A stretch of 38,667 nt of DNA from Candidatus Methylomirabilota bacterium (GCA_016209735.1 JACQVN010000059.1:1-38667), one strand, 5' to 3'; positions 16,179 to 24,654 are shown, numbered from the stretch's first letter. A program made the numbers and translations. The notes: generated by a model from the sequence alone, not told the origin.

Positions 16179-17032
16179 ATGCGCCGTCTCTTCTACGGGT
16201 GGATCATCGCCGCCGCCTCCATGGCGGCGTGGGGGATCTCCATTGGCCCGCGGCAATCCTTCTCCGTTTTCCTGCTGGCCTTCCTGGAGGAATTCGGCGC
16301 GGGGCGCAGCGCCACCTCCGCCGCCTTTTCCGTCCACATGACCTTCTACGCCCTGGGCGGCCTGGTCCTGGGGGTCGTCGTGGACCGGCTGGGGCCGACC
16401 CGGGTGATCGCCTGTAGCACGGCCCTCTGGGCGGTTGCCCTGATGCTCACCGGGGGCGTCTCGGGTCTCGGGCAACTCTACCTCGTCTTCGGGGTGCTGG
16501 GGGTCTGGGCACGGGAGGCCTGGCGTACGTCGCCACCAACGCCCTCATCTCCAGATTGTTCAGGCGCTCCCGGGGCATTGCCACCGCCATTTGCCATGCG
16601 GGGGTGCCCCTGGGGACGGCGGTGATGGGGCCGCTGGCCCAATCCGGCATCGCCTCGCTGGGATGGCGCTGGACGCACGTCCTCTTCGGCGCCTCCGTGG
16701 CGGCGACAGCCCTGCCGCTGGTCGTGATCTTTTTCCGGGACGATCCGAGCAAGATGGGCCTGGAACCCGATGGGATTGCCGCGAGGGAAACCGGGATCAC
16801 GGGAGGGTCGCCGGGGGCGGCCCCGATGGCCGGCGTCGCCGACCCGGGGCTTCCGCGCGGCTACTGGGTCATGTTTGCTGCCAACATCCTCCGCGGGATG
16901 GCCATGTACGCGCTCATGGTCCACCAGGTGGCCTACCTCGTGGATGTGGGCTTCGGCAAGATGGCGGCGGCCTCCTGCGTCTCCGTGATTTCGCATGACG
17001 GAGTCACCGGCCGCAGTATTAGCCTCAGGTAG
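16179..17032 (+). pseudogene. MFS transporter, frameshifted and truncated
   Basis: The first frame (from ATG 16179: MRRLFYGWIIAAASMAAWG) encodes three to four helices of an oxalate/formate-antiporter-like MFS protein and is lost near 16500 in a G-rich run. The reading continues in frame +2 with GTGGLAYVATNALISRLFRR and carries on to about helix 8 (NILRGMAMYALMVHQVAYLV). It then degenerates (CVSVISHDGVTGRSISLR) and stops at a TAG that is the first base triplet of a solo hairpin repeat. About 285 codons remain of a normal 400 or so. A sequencing error could explain the frameshift but not the missing C-terminal helices. Confidence 0.8.
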
Positions 17033-17073
17033 GCCCGGATTCTTCACGGTTCTTTCGTGAAGAATCCGGGCTG
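17030..17073. repeat. Solo hairpin of the E-element type
   Basis: The 16-bp arms GCCCGGATTCTTCACG (17033-17048) and its exact complement (17056-17071) enclose a 7-nt loop; the left edge is TAG, the stop of the MFS relic. It matches the end-hairpins of repeat E but has no core or second hairpin. The next gene starts 11 bp further on. Confidence 0.8.
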
Positions 17074-17083
17074 GGGGGCGGAC

Positions 17084-18025
17084 ATGATCGTGCTGGCGAT
17101 CGATATCGGCGGGACGAAGCTGGCCGCGGGGGTGGTGGAGCCGTCGGGGCGGATTCTCGCCCGCGCCGAGGTTCCCACGCGGGCGTTCGAAGGGCTCGAG
17201 CCCGTCCTGGAGAGGATCATCGGGCTCGGCCGGGCCCTGCTGGCGCGGGCGGAGCTCCTCGGCTCGCAGGTCGTGAGGGTGGGAGTCGGTTGCGCCGGGC
17301 CGGTGAACCGTCGGCGGGGGCTCGTGCTCAATCCCCCCAACCTCCCCGGCTGGGACCGGGTCCCCCTGGCGGAACGGCTCCAGGCGGGACTCGGGCTGCC
17401 GATCGTCCTGGAGAACGATGCCAACGCCGCGGCGCTGGGCGAGTTCCGCTACGGGGCCGGCCGAGGCGCAGGAAGCCTGGTCTACTATACGGTGAGCACG
17501 GGAATCGGCGGCGGCATCGTCCTGGACGGGCGGCTCTGGCACGGCCTGGCGGACGCCGCGGGGGAAGTCGGACACATGACGGTGAAGCCCGATGGTCCCG
17601 TCTGCGGTTGCGGGAACCGGGGCTGTTTGGAGGCCATGGCCTCCGGGCCATCCATGGTCCGGCTGGCCAAGCAGGCGCTGGATGCCGGCCGGCCGAGCCG
17701 GCTACGTGCCCAGTCGGGTTTCACGGCCAAGGAGTTGGTGCAAGCGGCCCGGGAGGGCGACGCGCTGGCCCGGGAGGTGTGGGACGAGGCCGTCCGCTGT
17801 CTGGGCATCGGGGTGGCGGCCGTCATCACCATCCTGGCCCCCGAGCGGATCGTCGTCGGCGGCGGGGTGAGCCGAGCGGGGGAGTTCCTCCTCGCGCCGC
17901 TCCGCGAGGAGGTCCGCCGGCACGTCAAGCTCGTTCCGGTGCAGTCGGTGCCCATCCTGCCTGCAGCCCTCGGGCCGGATGTAGGCATTCTCGGCGCGGC
18001 GGCCGTCGCCCTGGACGAGGGGTGA
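17084..18025 (+). CDS. ROK-family sugar kinase, glucokinase-like
   Basis: 313 residues from ATG 17084, behind a GGGGGGCG ribosome site; an earlier in-frame GTG lies inside the hairpin repeat and is unlikely. The ATP-binding DIGGTKLAAG is at residues 6-15, the catalytic-loop Asp in LENDANAAALGE, and the ROK signature EVGHMTV with the zinc set CGCGNRGCLEAM follows. The ROK kinases phosphorylate glucose or related hexoses/N-acetylhexosamines; the EVGH motif fits a kinase rather than a repressor, and no DNA-binding N-terminus is present. Length is normal. A TATAAT-like word just after the stop (18030-18035) has no convincing -35 box. Confidence 0.88.
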   Translation: MIVLAIDIGGTKLAAGVVEPSGRILARAEVPTRAFEGLEPVLERIIGLGRALLARAELLGSQVVRVGVGCAGPVNRRRGLVLNPPNLPGWDRVPLAERLQAGLGLPIVLENDANAAALGEFRYGAGRGAGSLVYYTVSTGIGGGIVLDGRLWHGLADAAGEVGHMTVKPDGPVCGCGNRGCLEAMASGPSMVRLAKQALDAGRPSRLRAQSGFTAKELVQAAREGDALAREVWDEAVRCLGIGVAAVITILAPERIVVGGGVSRAGEFLLAPLREEVRRHVKLVPVQSVPILPAALGPDVGILGAAAVALDEG

Positions 18026-18052
18026 GGAGTATAATGCAAGGCGCCGCATTCC

Positions 18053-18208
18053 CACCACGGAGGCACGGAGATCACGGAGAAAACCGCAGGGGTGTCTTAT
18101 CCGAACAGACATCGGCAGCCGAGACGCGACACCTGTTCCCGCCCGGGGCCGGGGTGGGTCAAGTCCTTGAATTGCGTCTCCTCCGTGCCCTCCGTGTCTC
18201 CGTGGTGA
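18053..18208. repeat. Intergenic repeat with CACGGAG-rich inverted ends
   Basis: The left end CACCACGGAGGCACGGAG and right end CTCCGTGTCTCCGTGGTG are imperfect reverse complements enclosing about 110 bp. A similar half-element (GCGGAGACAGGGAGATCACG) lies at about 33570-33596. No gene is visible here. The whole gap 18026-18323 holds this repeat plus about 115 bp of unassigned sequence. Confidence 0.7.
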
Positions 18209-18323
18209 AAGGGTCGGAATCGGAGTAGATTGGAGCACCCGGCCGACGGACGCGATTGGGTCCTGGCGGCAGCGGCTCGATGGTCGGGATCCTGCCGCCT
18301 GGCCTCTACCTGGAGGTGAAGTC

Positions 18324-18782
18324 ATGTGGTGCCCTGCATGCAAAGCCGAGTACCCGGAAGGCATCCGCGAGTGCGCGGAGTGTCGGATCCTTCTCGTGAC
18401 AGAGCCACCCCGGGAGGTCGCAGCGGCAGCGGATGCCGGCGACACGTGGAAGCTGGCCGAAGAGTTCATCGACGAAATCCAGGCCCAGCTTGCCGAGGGA
18501 CTGCTCATCGAGAACGGGATCCCGTGCCGGCTGGAGAACGTCTCGTTCCACGCGGCCCCGGTGACGGTCTCGGAGGACATGGCTCAGATCCGCCTCTGGG
18601 TTGCGGAGGAGGACCTGGAGAAGGCGCGAGCCATCCTGGCCGAGGCCGAGAAGGAGTACCGCTGCTCCGCGTGCGGAGCCGTGGTGACCCGGGAGGACGC
18701 GACGTGTCCCGACTGTGGCGAGACGCTAGCCCGGATTATTCACGAAGGATTCGTGAATAATCCGGGCTTACCTGACCACTGA
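18324..18782 (+). CDS. Double zinc-ribbon protein with DUF2007-like domain
   Basis: 152 residues; a strong GGAGGTGAAGTC ribosome site precedes the ATG. The N-terminal CPAC...CAEC ribbon (residues 3-20) is followed by a DUF2007-like alpha/beta domain (residues about 40-105: FIDEIQAQLAEGLLIENGIPC, RLWVAEEDLEKARAIL) and a second ribbon (CSAC...CPDC, about 113-131). DUF2007 proteins are small putative signal proteins. The last 19 or so residues (ARIIHEGFVNNPGLPDH) are translated from the hairpin of repeat E copy 2, so the native stop has been lost and a foreign tail added. Confidence 0.75.
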   Translation: MWCPACKAEYPEGIRECAECRILLVTEPPREVAAAADAGDTWKLAEEFIDEIQAQLAEGLLIENGIPCRLENVSFHAAPVTVSEDMAQIRLWVAEEDLEKARAILAEAEKEYRCSACGAVVTREDATCPDCGETLARIIHEGFVNNPGLPDH

Positions 18783-18983
18783 CCAATCCCGCCTGTCCGC
18801 AAGATCCCGGACCGGGACGGCGGGAGGACGCATGGCGGTGGGCGCACCGGGTACCCGTCCGCCAGGATGGGTGCCGCGTCGAGATGCACCAGCGACGCCT
18901 GATCCGTCCTTGGTCTCTGACCACGAGGGGTTCTGCTAAGCCCGCATTGTTCGCGAGCCGTGTTCGCGAATATTGCGGGCTAA
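18727..18983 (-). repeat. Hairpin-bounded composite element E, copy 2 (inverted)
   Basis: Hairpins at 18727-18770 (19-bp perfect arms, loop GGA) and 18937-18983 (arms with a few mismatches) flank a core of about 166 bp. Read on the minus strand the core matches copy 3 closely (GGACGGATC, GGCGTCGCT, GCATCTCGAC, GCACCCATCC, GACGGGTACCCGGTGCGCCC), by eye about 80 percent identity in that part. It fills the whole gap between two convergent genes. The plus gene reads into one hairpin; the minus TRAP gene takes its TAG stop from the other. Confidence 0.85.
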
Positions 18984-20968
18984 GCGGTTGTGGGGGATCC
19001 CGCCGCGATCCAGGCCTTCTGCCTTCGCCACTGGATCAGCAGGCCAATGCCCAGCATGCCAAACCCGATGCCGTCCGTGAGAAGGCCGGGATCGATGAGC
19101 AGCAGGCCGCCCATGGCGAACCAGGCCCGCTCCACCCAGTTCATGGGGGCCAGGCAGAACCCGATCATGGCAACGCCCACCCCGAACATCCCGCCGGAGG
19201 AGGTGAGGAGATTCAAGGCGAGCAGGTAGGGCGTCGTGTCGATCAGGACCATGGCGGGATTCATCACGAAGATATACGGCACGATGAACGCCCCGATCGC
19301 CAGCTTGGAGGCGGTGACACCCGTCCAGAACGGATCGGATCGGGCGATCCCCGAGCCTGCGTAGGCGGCGAGCGCCACCGGAGGCGTGATATCCGCCACG
19401 ATGCCGAAATAGAAGACGAACAGGTGGGCGGCGAGCTTCGGGACCCCCAGGAGGATAAGCGCAGGTGCAGCCATGGTCGCGGTGATGACGTAGTTGGCCG
19501 TCGTCGGCACTCCCATGCCGAGGATCAACGACGTGATCATCGTGAAGAACAGCGTGGGAAGCAAGTAGCCGCCGGCCAGGTCGACCAGGCCGTTGGCCAT
19601 CTTGAGACCCAGGCCGGTCAGCGTCACCACCCCAACGATGATCCCGGCGGTGGCACAGGCGATGGCCACACCGAGAGCGCCGCGGGCGCCAGCTTCCAGG
19701 GCGTTGAAGATCTCGGGGATCGTCATCCGGGTCGCCTTCCTCAGCATCCCGGCGGCGACGGAGAGGCATATCCCCACCAGGGCGGCCCGCGTGGGCGTGA
19801 AGCCTTCGGTGAGGACGTAGATGATGGCGATCAGGGGGACGAAGAGGTGCCCTCGCTCCTTCAGGACGGTCCAGATCCTGGGGATCTGCTCCCACGGCAT
19901 GCCTTTGAGGCCGCAGCGCTTGGCCTCGAAATGGACCTCGATGAAGATGCCCGCGAAGTACAGACAGGCGGGGATGGCGGCGGCCTTGGCAATCTCGATG
20001 TACGGCACGCCGATGAATTCGGCCATGAGGAAGGCCGCGGCCCCCATGATGGGGGGCATGATCTGGCCGCCGGTCGAGGCCGCCGCCTCGACGGCCCCGG
20101 CGAATTCGGGGCGGTAGCCCAACTTCTTCATCATGGGGATGGTGAAGCTGCCCGAGCCCACGGTGTTCGCCACGGAACTCCCAGAGACGGTGCCCTCGAG
20201 AGCCGACGTGATGACTGCCACCTTGGCGGGACCCCCGGCGGCCCAGCCGGCGATGGCGTCGGCAAGGTCGATGAAGAGCTTTCCGATGCCGGTCTTTTCC
20301 AGGAAGGCGCCGAAGAGAATGAAGAGGAAGATGAAGCTCGAGGAGACACCCAGGGGGATCCCCAGGATTCCTTCGGTGGTGAAGTACATATGGGAAACGA
20401 TCCGCTCGATCGAATAGCCGCGGTGCGAGAGGAAGCCGGGAAGGTAGGCGCCGAAGTAGGCGTAGGCGAGGAAGCTGCTGGCAACCACGACGATGGGAAG
20501 TCCGACGGCCCGTCGAGCCGCCTCGAGCGTGAGGAGCGTTCCGCAAATGCCGACGACCATATCCAGGGTCGTATAGTCCCCGGCGGTCATCATGAGGCGC
20601 GTGTAGTTGAACGTCAGGAAGAGCCCCACGCCGACCGTGAAGGCGGCGAAAAGGTAGTTGAACCAGCGCAGCCGGTCGACGGCGGTCTTGGCGCGGAAGG
20701 GATAGAGGAGGAAGACCAGCGCAAAGGCGAACGAGAGGTGAACCGAGCGCTGGATTTGCGCCGGGTAGGCTCCGAAGAATCCCGTGTAGAGCTGGAAACA
20801 GGAGAACGCGACGGCGAGCCAGTAGACGATGCGAAACTGGTAGCCGGTCAGCTTGCGGAACGTGGATTCCTTGTCGACTTTACGGAGCAGCTTGGCCAGC
20901 TCCTCTTCGGTGACATCCGACCGCATATCGGAGGTGCGGAGGGGTTCCGGTTGCTCCTGGCCGCTCAT
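18980..20968 (-). CDS. TRAP transporter fused small/large permease (TAXI type)
   Basis: 662 residues. The start at 20968 overlaps the DUF1850 stop (ATGA); another in-frame ATG nine bases upstream is possible. A cytoplasmic N-terminus (about 45 residues) leads into four helices of the small-permease part and about twelve helices of the DctM-like large permease, with the conserved GTVSGSSVANTVGSGSFTIP, STGGQIMPPIMGAAAF, GMGVPTTANY and ADITPPVALAAY. The protein couples solute uptake to an ion gradient, with the TAXI binding protein encoded two genes upstream. The stop TAG is part of the hairpin of repeat E copy 2, so the extreme C-terminus (AAGSPTTA) may be cut short. Confidence 0.92.
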   Translation of the reverse strand: MSGQEQPEPLRTSDMRSDVTEEELAKLLRKVDKESTFRKLTGYQFRIVYWLAVAFSCFQLYTGFFGAYPAQIQRSVHLSFAFALVFLLYPFRAKTAVDRLRWFNYLFAAFTVGVGLFLTFNYTRLMMTAGDYTTLDMVVGICGTLLTLEAARRAVGLPIVVVASSFLAYAYFGAYLPGFLSHRGYSIERIVSHMYFTTEGILGIPLGVSSSFIFLFILFGAFLEKTGIGKLFIDLADAIAGWAAGGPAKVAVITSALEGTVSGSSVANTVGSGSFTIPMMKKLGYRPEFAGAVEAAASTGGQIMPPIMGAAAFLMAEFIGVPYIEIAKAAAIPACLYFAGIFIEVHFEAKRCGLKGMPWEQIPRIWTVLKERGHLFVPLIAIIYVLTEGFTPTRAALVGICLSVAAGMLRKATRMTIPEIFNALEAGARGALGVAIACATAGIIVGVVTLTGLGLKMANGLVDLAGGYLLPTLFFTMITSLILGMGVPTTANYVITATMAAPALILLGVPKLAAHLFVFYFGIVADITPPVALAAYAGSGIARSDPFWTGVTASKLAIGAFIVPYIFVMNPAMVLIDTTPYLLALNLLTSSGGMFGVGVAMIGFCLAPMNWVERAWFAMGGLLLIDPGLLTDGIGFGMLGIGLLIQWRRQKAWIAAGSPTTA

Positions 20969-21471
20969 CGGACGCACCTGCCTTTCCAGAGATCAAACCA
21001 CGAGTAGGCTCTCGGGCGCAGCGCAAGGGCGGTTCCCGGGAGGGCCAGATCGGTCAGGGCCACCTCTCGGCCCTTGAGGTGGAGGGTATGCTGGGCCACC
21101 CAGCCGACCCGGATCACCACCTCGGCCATTTCCCGATGGATCGTCCACTCCAGCCAGCCGTCCGCCTCCACCCGCAGCGTCCCTTCGTTCGTCGAAGCCT
21201 CCGGCATGCCCGCCCCAAAGGCGTCGAAACGGGACCTTACGACAGTAAGGCGATCGCTGGCAACGCGAATCGTGTCGTAGACCGGCCGGCGGTTGACGGA
21301 ATGGGTGAAGGACAGCACGACCTCTTCGCCGGCGCGCATCCTGGCGCAGAGCGCGGGTCGTCCGGCACCAACAGGCGACACTTCGAGGACAAGCTGGGAC
21401 GGCCAAAAACCCATCACGGCCGTGGCCGCGCTCCCGACAAGCCCGAGGCCGGCCGCCACCCGTCGCGTCAT
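20965..21471 (-). CDS. DUF1850 protein of TRAP-TAXI operon
   Basis: 168 residues. A hydrophobic N-terminus (VAAGLGLVGSAATAVMGFWP) suggests a signal peptide or anchor. The DUF1850 core has FTHSVNRRPVYDTIRV, FDAFGAGMPE and the beta-rich tail. Small DUF1850 genes commonly sit beside TAXI-type TRAP transporters; the exact role is not known. The gene overlaps the permease start by four bases, and a strong hairpin separates it from the binding-protein gene upstream. Confidence 0.82.
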   Translation of the reverse strand: MTRRVAAGLGLVGSAATAVMGFWPSQLVLEVSPVGAGRPALCARMRAGEEVVLSFTHSVNRRPVYDTIRVASDRLTVVRSRFDAFGAGMPEASTNEGTLRVEADGWLEWTIHREMAEVVIRVGWVAQHTLHLKGREVALTDLALPGTALALRPRAYSWFDLWKGRCVR

Positions 21472-21487
21472 GCGGGCTCCCGAAAAC

Positions 21488-21524
21488 GCAACAGCCGGGC
21501 AGCGTGGCGCTGCCCGGCTGTTGC
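21488..21524 (-). terminator. 16-bp perfect hairpin between binding protein and permease genes
   Basis: The arms 21488-21503 and 21509-21524 are perfect (GCAACAGCCGGGCAGC) with a 5-nt loop. On the minus strand they are followed by GTTTTC, a short U-run. The hairpin starts 12 bp after the binding-protein stop. It could be an attenuating terminator or a 3'-end protector that makes more binding protein than permease. Confidence 0.7.
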
Positions 21525-21535
21525 GACTAGCGATC

Positions 21536-22486
21536 TTACTTCATGGCCTTCTTTTCCTTGTAAAACTTCGCGGCGCCCGAATGGAACGGGATGGAGACGC
21601 CTTTGGTTGCACCCGCCAGGCTCAAGACCTTGCCCTTGGCGTGGGCCGCGGCAAGCTCGGCTTGGTTGTCGAACAGGGCCTTGGTCATGTTGTAAACGAC
21701 CGATTCGCTCAGCTTCGGATGCACGATCAGCACCGCATTGACCGCGACCGTTTTCACGTCCGCGGTCACGCCCTTGTACGCGGTAGCCGGTATCACCGCG
21801 GCAGAGAGGAAGGGGTACTTCTTCTCCAAGGCGGAGATCATCTTGTTTTCGATGGGCAAGATGCGAATGCTCCGCTGCGTGGCCACGTCCATGATCGCCG
21901 CGGTGGGCACGCCGCCTGTGACCATGAAGGCGTCAATGCGGTTGTCCTTGAACTGGTCCGCACTCTCCGCGAAGGAGAGGTACTGCGCGCTGATATCGCC
22001 CTTGCTCATCTTGTGGACATCCAGGAGCTGTCGGAAATTCGCCTCCGTGCCGCTGCCGGGCGCGCCCACACCAATCTTCTTCCCCTTGAGATCGGAGAAG
22101 GCCTTGAGGTTGAGGTCGGCGCGCACCACGATGTGGATCAATTCCGGGTACAGGACGGCCATCGCCGCCATCTTCGTCAGCTTCTCCTTGAAGGCCTCCT
22201 TGCCGTGGAAGGCGAAATCGATGGTGTCGCTCTGGACCAACGCCAGCTCCACCTCATCCCGGTTCATGAGGCGGACGTTCTCGACCGAGGCACCCGTCGA
22301 TTGCGCCGTGACGTTCATCCCGGGAATCTTCGAATTCCAGATCTTGGACATGGCCCCGCCGTACGGGTAGTAGGTGCCGGCGGTTCCGCCCGTGGCGAGG
22401 ATGAACTTCATCTCGCCCGCCGATGCCATCGAGGCCATGCCCACGATGGCCGCGCACAGGATTACTGCCGAGCGCAGTTTCTTCAT
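21536..22486 (-). CDS. TAXI-family TRAP transporter solute-binding protein
   Basis: 316 residues; AGGAGGTGTCGC ribosome site. A cleavable signal peptide (VILCAAIVGMASMASAGE) precedes the TAXI domain: FILATGGTAGTYYPYGGAMS, VTAQSTGASVENVRLM, GVGAPGSGTEANFRQLL. It should bind its ligand in the periplasm and deliver it to the fused permease. TAXI proteins have been linked to uptake of small carboxylates or amino acids, but the ligand cannot be read from sequence. First gene of a three-gene operon on the minus strand. Confidence 0.92.
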   Translation of the reverse strand: MKKLRSAVILCAAIVGMASMASAGEMKFILATGGTAGTYYPYGGAMSKIWNSKIPGMNVTAQSTGASVENVRLMNRDEVELALVQSDTIDFAFHGKEAFKEKLTKMAAMAVLYPELIHIVVRADLNLKAFSDLKGKKIGVGAPGSGTEANFRQLLDVHKMSKGDISAQYLSFAESADQFKDNRIDAFMVTGGVPTAAIMDVATQRSIRILPIENKMISALEKKYPFLSAAVIPATAYKGVTADVKTVAVNAVLIVHPKLSESVVYNMTKALFDNQAELAAAHAKGKVLSLAGATKGVSIPFHSGAAKFYKEKKAMK

Positions 22487-22669
22487 GCGACACCTCCTGC
22501 GGTAAGGGTTGGTAGGCAGGCAAAAGGCGGAAAGTATTTCCGTGCCCCTTGCGGCGCACTCGCTCCCTGCTGCGCAATTCGGGAGAGTCGCGAGGTGAAA
22601 CCCCCAGGGTCTTGGGGCGGGGCGCCAGCCTCAAGATGCCCGGTGAACTTCCATCACAACTACAGACCG

Positions 22670-22698
22670 AGCATGGCCCGAATCTATTCGAGTGTCAA
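22670..22698 (-). promoter_or_regulatory. Putative promoter for TAXI TRAP operon
   Basis: On the minus strand, TTGACA (22698-22693), 17 bp, CATGCT (22675-22670). The -35 box is perfect and the -10 box weak; the leader to 22486 would be about 180 nt. Confidence 0.35.
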
Positions 22699-22756
22699 GG
22701 GAAATGGCACCCCGGATGGCCTCCGGTCCCATCCACCGGACCTGCGACGGCCGTGA

Positions 22757-22822
22757 CCTACCCTGCGTTGTTCGCAAAGAGCCCATCTCACCACGCGTGC
22801 TCCTCGTGGTGAATAATCCGGG
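22757..22822. repeat. Hairpin repeat with R1/E-type termini
   Basis: GTTCGCAAAGAGCCCATCTC, ACCACG, a short loop, CGTGGT and GAATAATCCGGGG. This is the GAGCCCATCTCACCACG module of R1 paired with the GAATAATCCGGG module of the E hairpins. The rest of the 430-nt gap (22487-22916) shows only the promoter candidates. Confidence 0.65.
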
Positions 22823-22916
22823 GGAACGCCCGCTGTTTTCCGTTGCCGGGGGGAGTCTATTCGGGAATACTATGAAGGATTTCGCCCCGTTTTGGTACGG
22901 TTCGAGGTGAAAGGGC

Positions 22917-23951
22917 GTGGGACAGCAGAAGCAGAAGAAAAGCTCCGGCTGGATGCGACGACATCTCCTCCTCGCGCTGGCGGCCTTGGCGGCCGGAGGC
23001 GTGAGTCGGTCTCGGCTGGCCTGGGCGCAATCCACGGAGCCGGGGCCGGTCGCCCGCACCCTGCGTTTCTTCGGAATCTGGTGGGATCGTCTCACGCAGG
23101 AACCGGATCCGAGCGACCATGAGGCCAAGGACCCGACGAAATATGTGGCCCCGGTCCGCCCCGCCCCCCGGTCGTGGTCCAGTGGGGGGATCACCGCCAC
23201 CTGGATCGGTCACTGCACGTTCCTGATCAACCTGGAGGGGACGACCATCCTGACGGATCCGGTCTTCAGCGAGAAGATCGGCATCAGGTTCCTCGGGCTC
23301 GCAACGTTCGGCGTCGAGCGCTTCGTCCCCCCGGCGCTTGCCCTCAAAGAGCTGCCGCCGATCGACCTGGTCCTTTTGTCCCATGCCCACATGGACCACT
23401 ACGACATCCCCACCCTGCGCCGGCTCCCTCGGGAGGTGCCGATGATCCTGGCCCGGGACACCACAGAGTTCATCGAAGACCTGGGCTTCGCCAATCTCCA
23501 GGAGTTGGAATGGGGACAGTCCGCCGAGGTGAAGGGGGTCCGTATCGAGGCGCTCCCCGTGAAGCACTGGGGGCGACGCTACCCTTGGGACCATGACCGG
23601 GGATACAACGGCTTGCTCCTCACCAAACACCAGCGCAGCATCCTGTTCGGGGGAGACACCGCCCTCACCCAGTTGCTGCCGGCGGCCGTGCAGGACCGCC
23701 AGCTCGACGCGGTGATGCTGTCCATCGGCGCCTACAATCCCTATATCCAGAACCACGCCAGTCCAGAGAATGCCTGGGAGATGTTCAACGCGATGCAGGC
23801 GCGGTATCTCATCCCCATGCACTGGCGAACCTTCCGGCTCTCCCGGGAACACCCCTTCGAGCCGTACCAGCGTCTGGCCGGCGCCGTGAACGGCTCGGCC
23901 AGCCGGATTGCCCTCCACGCGGTGGGTGCGACCTGGTCACTCCCGTCGTAG
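22917..23951 (+). CDS. Secreted MBL-fold hydrolase (UlaG/NAPE-PLD-like)
   Basis: 344 residues from GTG 22917; an ATG at 22953 just before the RRHLLLALAALAAGG signal core is an alternative, and an in-frame TGA at 22908 excludes earlier starts. The signal peptide (cleavage near AWAQ) implies a periplasmic enzyme. The fold follows: ATWIGHCTFLINLEG, ILTDPVF, the metal motif HAHMDHYD, KHWGRRYPWDHDRGYNG, FGGDTA and IPMHWRTF. The pattern with GHCTFLI and the final HW is that of the L-ascorbate-lactonase/NAPE-PLD branch of Lactamase_B_2. The substrate is unknown. Confidence 0.85.
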   Translation: MGQQKQKKSSGWMRRHLLLALAALAAGGVSRSRLAWAQSTEPGPVARTLRFFGIWWDRLTQEPDPSDHEAKDPTKYVAPVRPAPRSWSSGGITATWIGHCTFLINLEGTTILTDPVFSEKIGIRFLGLATFGVERFVPPALALKELPPIDLVLLSHAHMDHYDIPTLRRLPREVPMILARDTTEFIEDLGFANLQELEWGQSAEVKGVRIEALPVKHWGRRYPWDHDRGYNGLLLTKHQRSILFGGDTALTQLLPAAVQDRQLDAVMLSIGAYNPYIQNHASPENAWEMFNAMQARYLIPMHWRTFRLSREHPFEPYQRLAGAVNGSASRIALHAVGATWSLPS

Positions 23952-24032
23952 TCCCGCGGATTCCCGGCGCCTTCGCGTATCCGGCTCCCAAGCGATAGCC
24001 CTCCCAAGATTCGTCCTCTCAAAAAATCTTCC

Positions 24033-24061
24033 TTGACAGGAGGGGGCCTGAGATGTATTTG
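24033..24061 (+). promoter_or_regulatory. Promoter of marR-like gene
   Basis: TTGACA (24033-24038), 17 bp, TATTTG (24056-24061). The -35 box is perfect. The -10 box lies inside the palindromic operator at 24056-24074, which predicts autorepression. Confidence 0.55.
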
Positions 24062-24074
24062 TATTATACAAATA
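24056..24074. promoter_or_regulatory. Palindromic operator, TATTTGTA-N3-TACAAATA
   Basis: Perfect 8-bp arms with a 3-bp spacer overlap the promoter -10 box and the start of transcription of the MarR gene. The size and symmetry suit a MarR dimer. A close copy with the same spacing lies at 24742-24760. Confidence 0.7.
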
Positions 24075-24107
24075 AATCCAAACTTAATGAAGGAGGTGGT
24101 GGAGGCC

Positions 24108-24611
24108 GTGGAGATGGAGGAGGGGGCAGAGCGACTGCACTGGCTCACAAGGGAGCTGATCCGGCGGTATCAGTTCCGGGACTGGAACCAGATCTGCTGC
24201 TACGGCGTCTCCATCAGCCAGTCGCACGTTCTGGACATCCTGGCAGAAGAGGGGGACCTCAGCATGCAGCAGTTGGCCCGCCGGATGTTCAAGTCGGTGA
24301 GCACTATGACCCGCGTGGTTGCCCAGTTGCTGAAGCGCGGCCACGTGAAGCGCCGGGCGGACCCGAAGGATGGGCGCATCGTGCACGTGGAGATCACGCT
24401 ACAGGGGAAGGCCGTGGTCGCCGCCATCCGCCGGGACCTGATCGAGACGCAGAAGGCGATCTTGCAGGCGATTCCGCAGGAAGAATGGTCGGGCGCCTTC
24501 AAAGTCCTGGAGGCCTTGACCCACGGGGCCCGCTGCTGGCAGGACTCCTGCTGCCGGGTCGACCAGGGAGCCGGGATTAAGGCGGCTCATGCTCCGACGG
24601 GCTCAGCATGA
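24108..24611 (+). CDS. MarR-family transcriptional regulator, Cys-rich
   Basis: 167 residues from GTG 24108, behind an AAGGAGGTGG site; ATG 24087 (no ribosome site) and ATG 24114 are alternatives. The winged helix-turn-helix covers residues about 35-105: SQSHVLDILAEEGDLSMQQL, ARRMFKSVSTMTRVV (recognition helix) and RRADPKDGRIVHVEIT (wing). Cysteines cluster in ICCYG near the N-terminus and in RCWQDSCC near the C-terminus, suggesting metal, metalloid or thiol sensing. It should repress its own promoter through the adjacent palindrome and probably the relic gene downstream. The arsenic-type gene at 25277 may also be a target, but I see no operator there. Confidence 0.85.
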   Translation: MEMEEGAERLHWLTRELIRRYQFRDWNQICCYGVSISQSHVLDILAEEGDLSMQQLARRMFKSVSTMTRVVAQLLKRGHVKRRADPKDGRIVHVEITLQGKAVVAAIRRDLIETQKAILQAIPQEEWSGAFKVLEALTHGARCWQDSCCRVDQGAGIKAAHAPTGSA

Positions 24612-24654
24612 GCGGGAAGACTTCGGCGAATTCAAGCCATCCTCCGCTTTGTTC

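Noticed and set aside
18030-18035. TATAAT as a promoter -10 box after the ROK gene
   Set aside because: No acceptable -35 box lies at 16-18 bp upstream, and the next gene starts almost 300 bp away.
18884-21007. Long plus-strand frame (707 codons) across the TRAP permease
   Set aside because: Strongly hydrophilic, motif-free complement of a membrane protein gene, and it begins inside a repeat.
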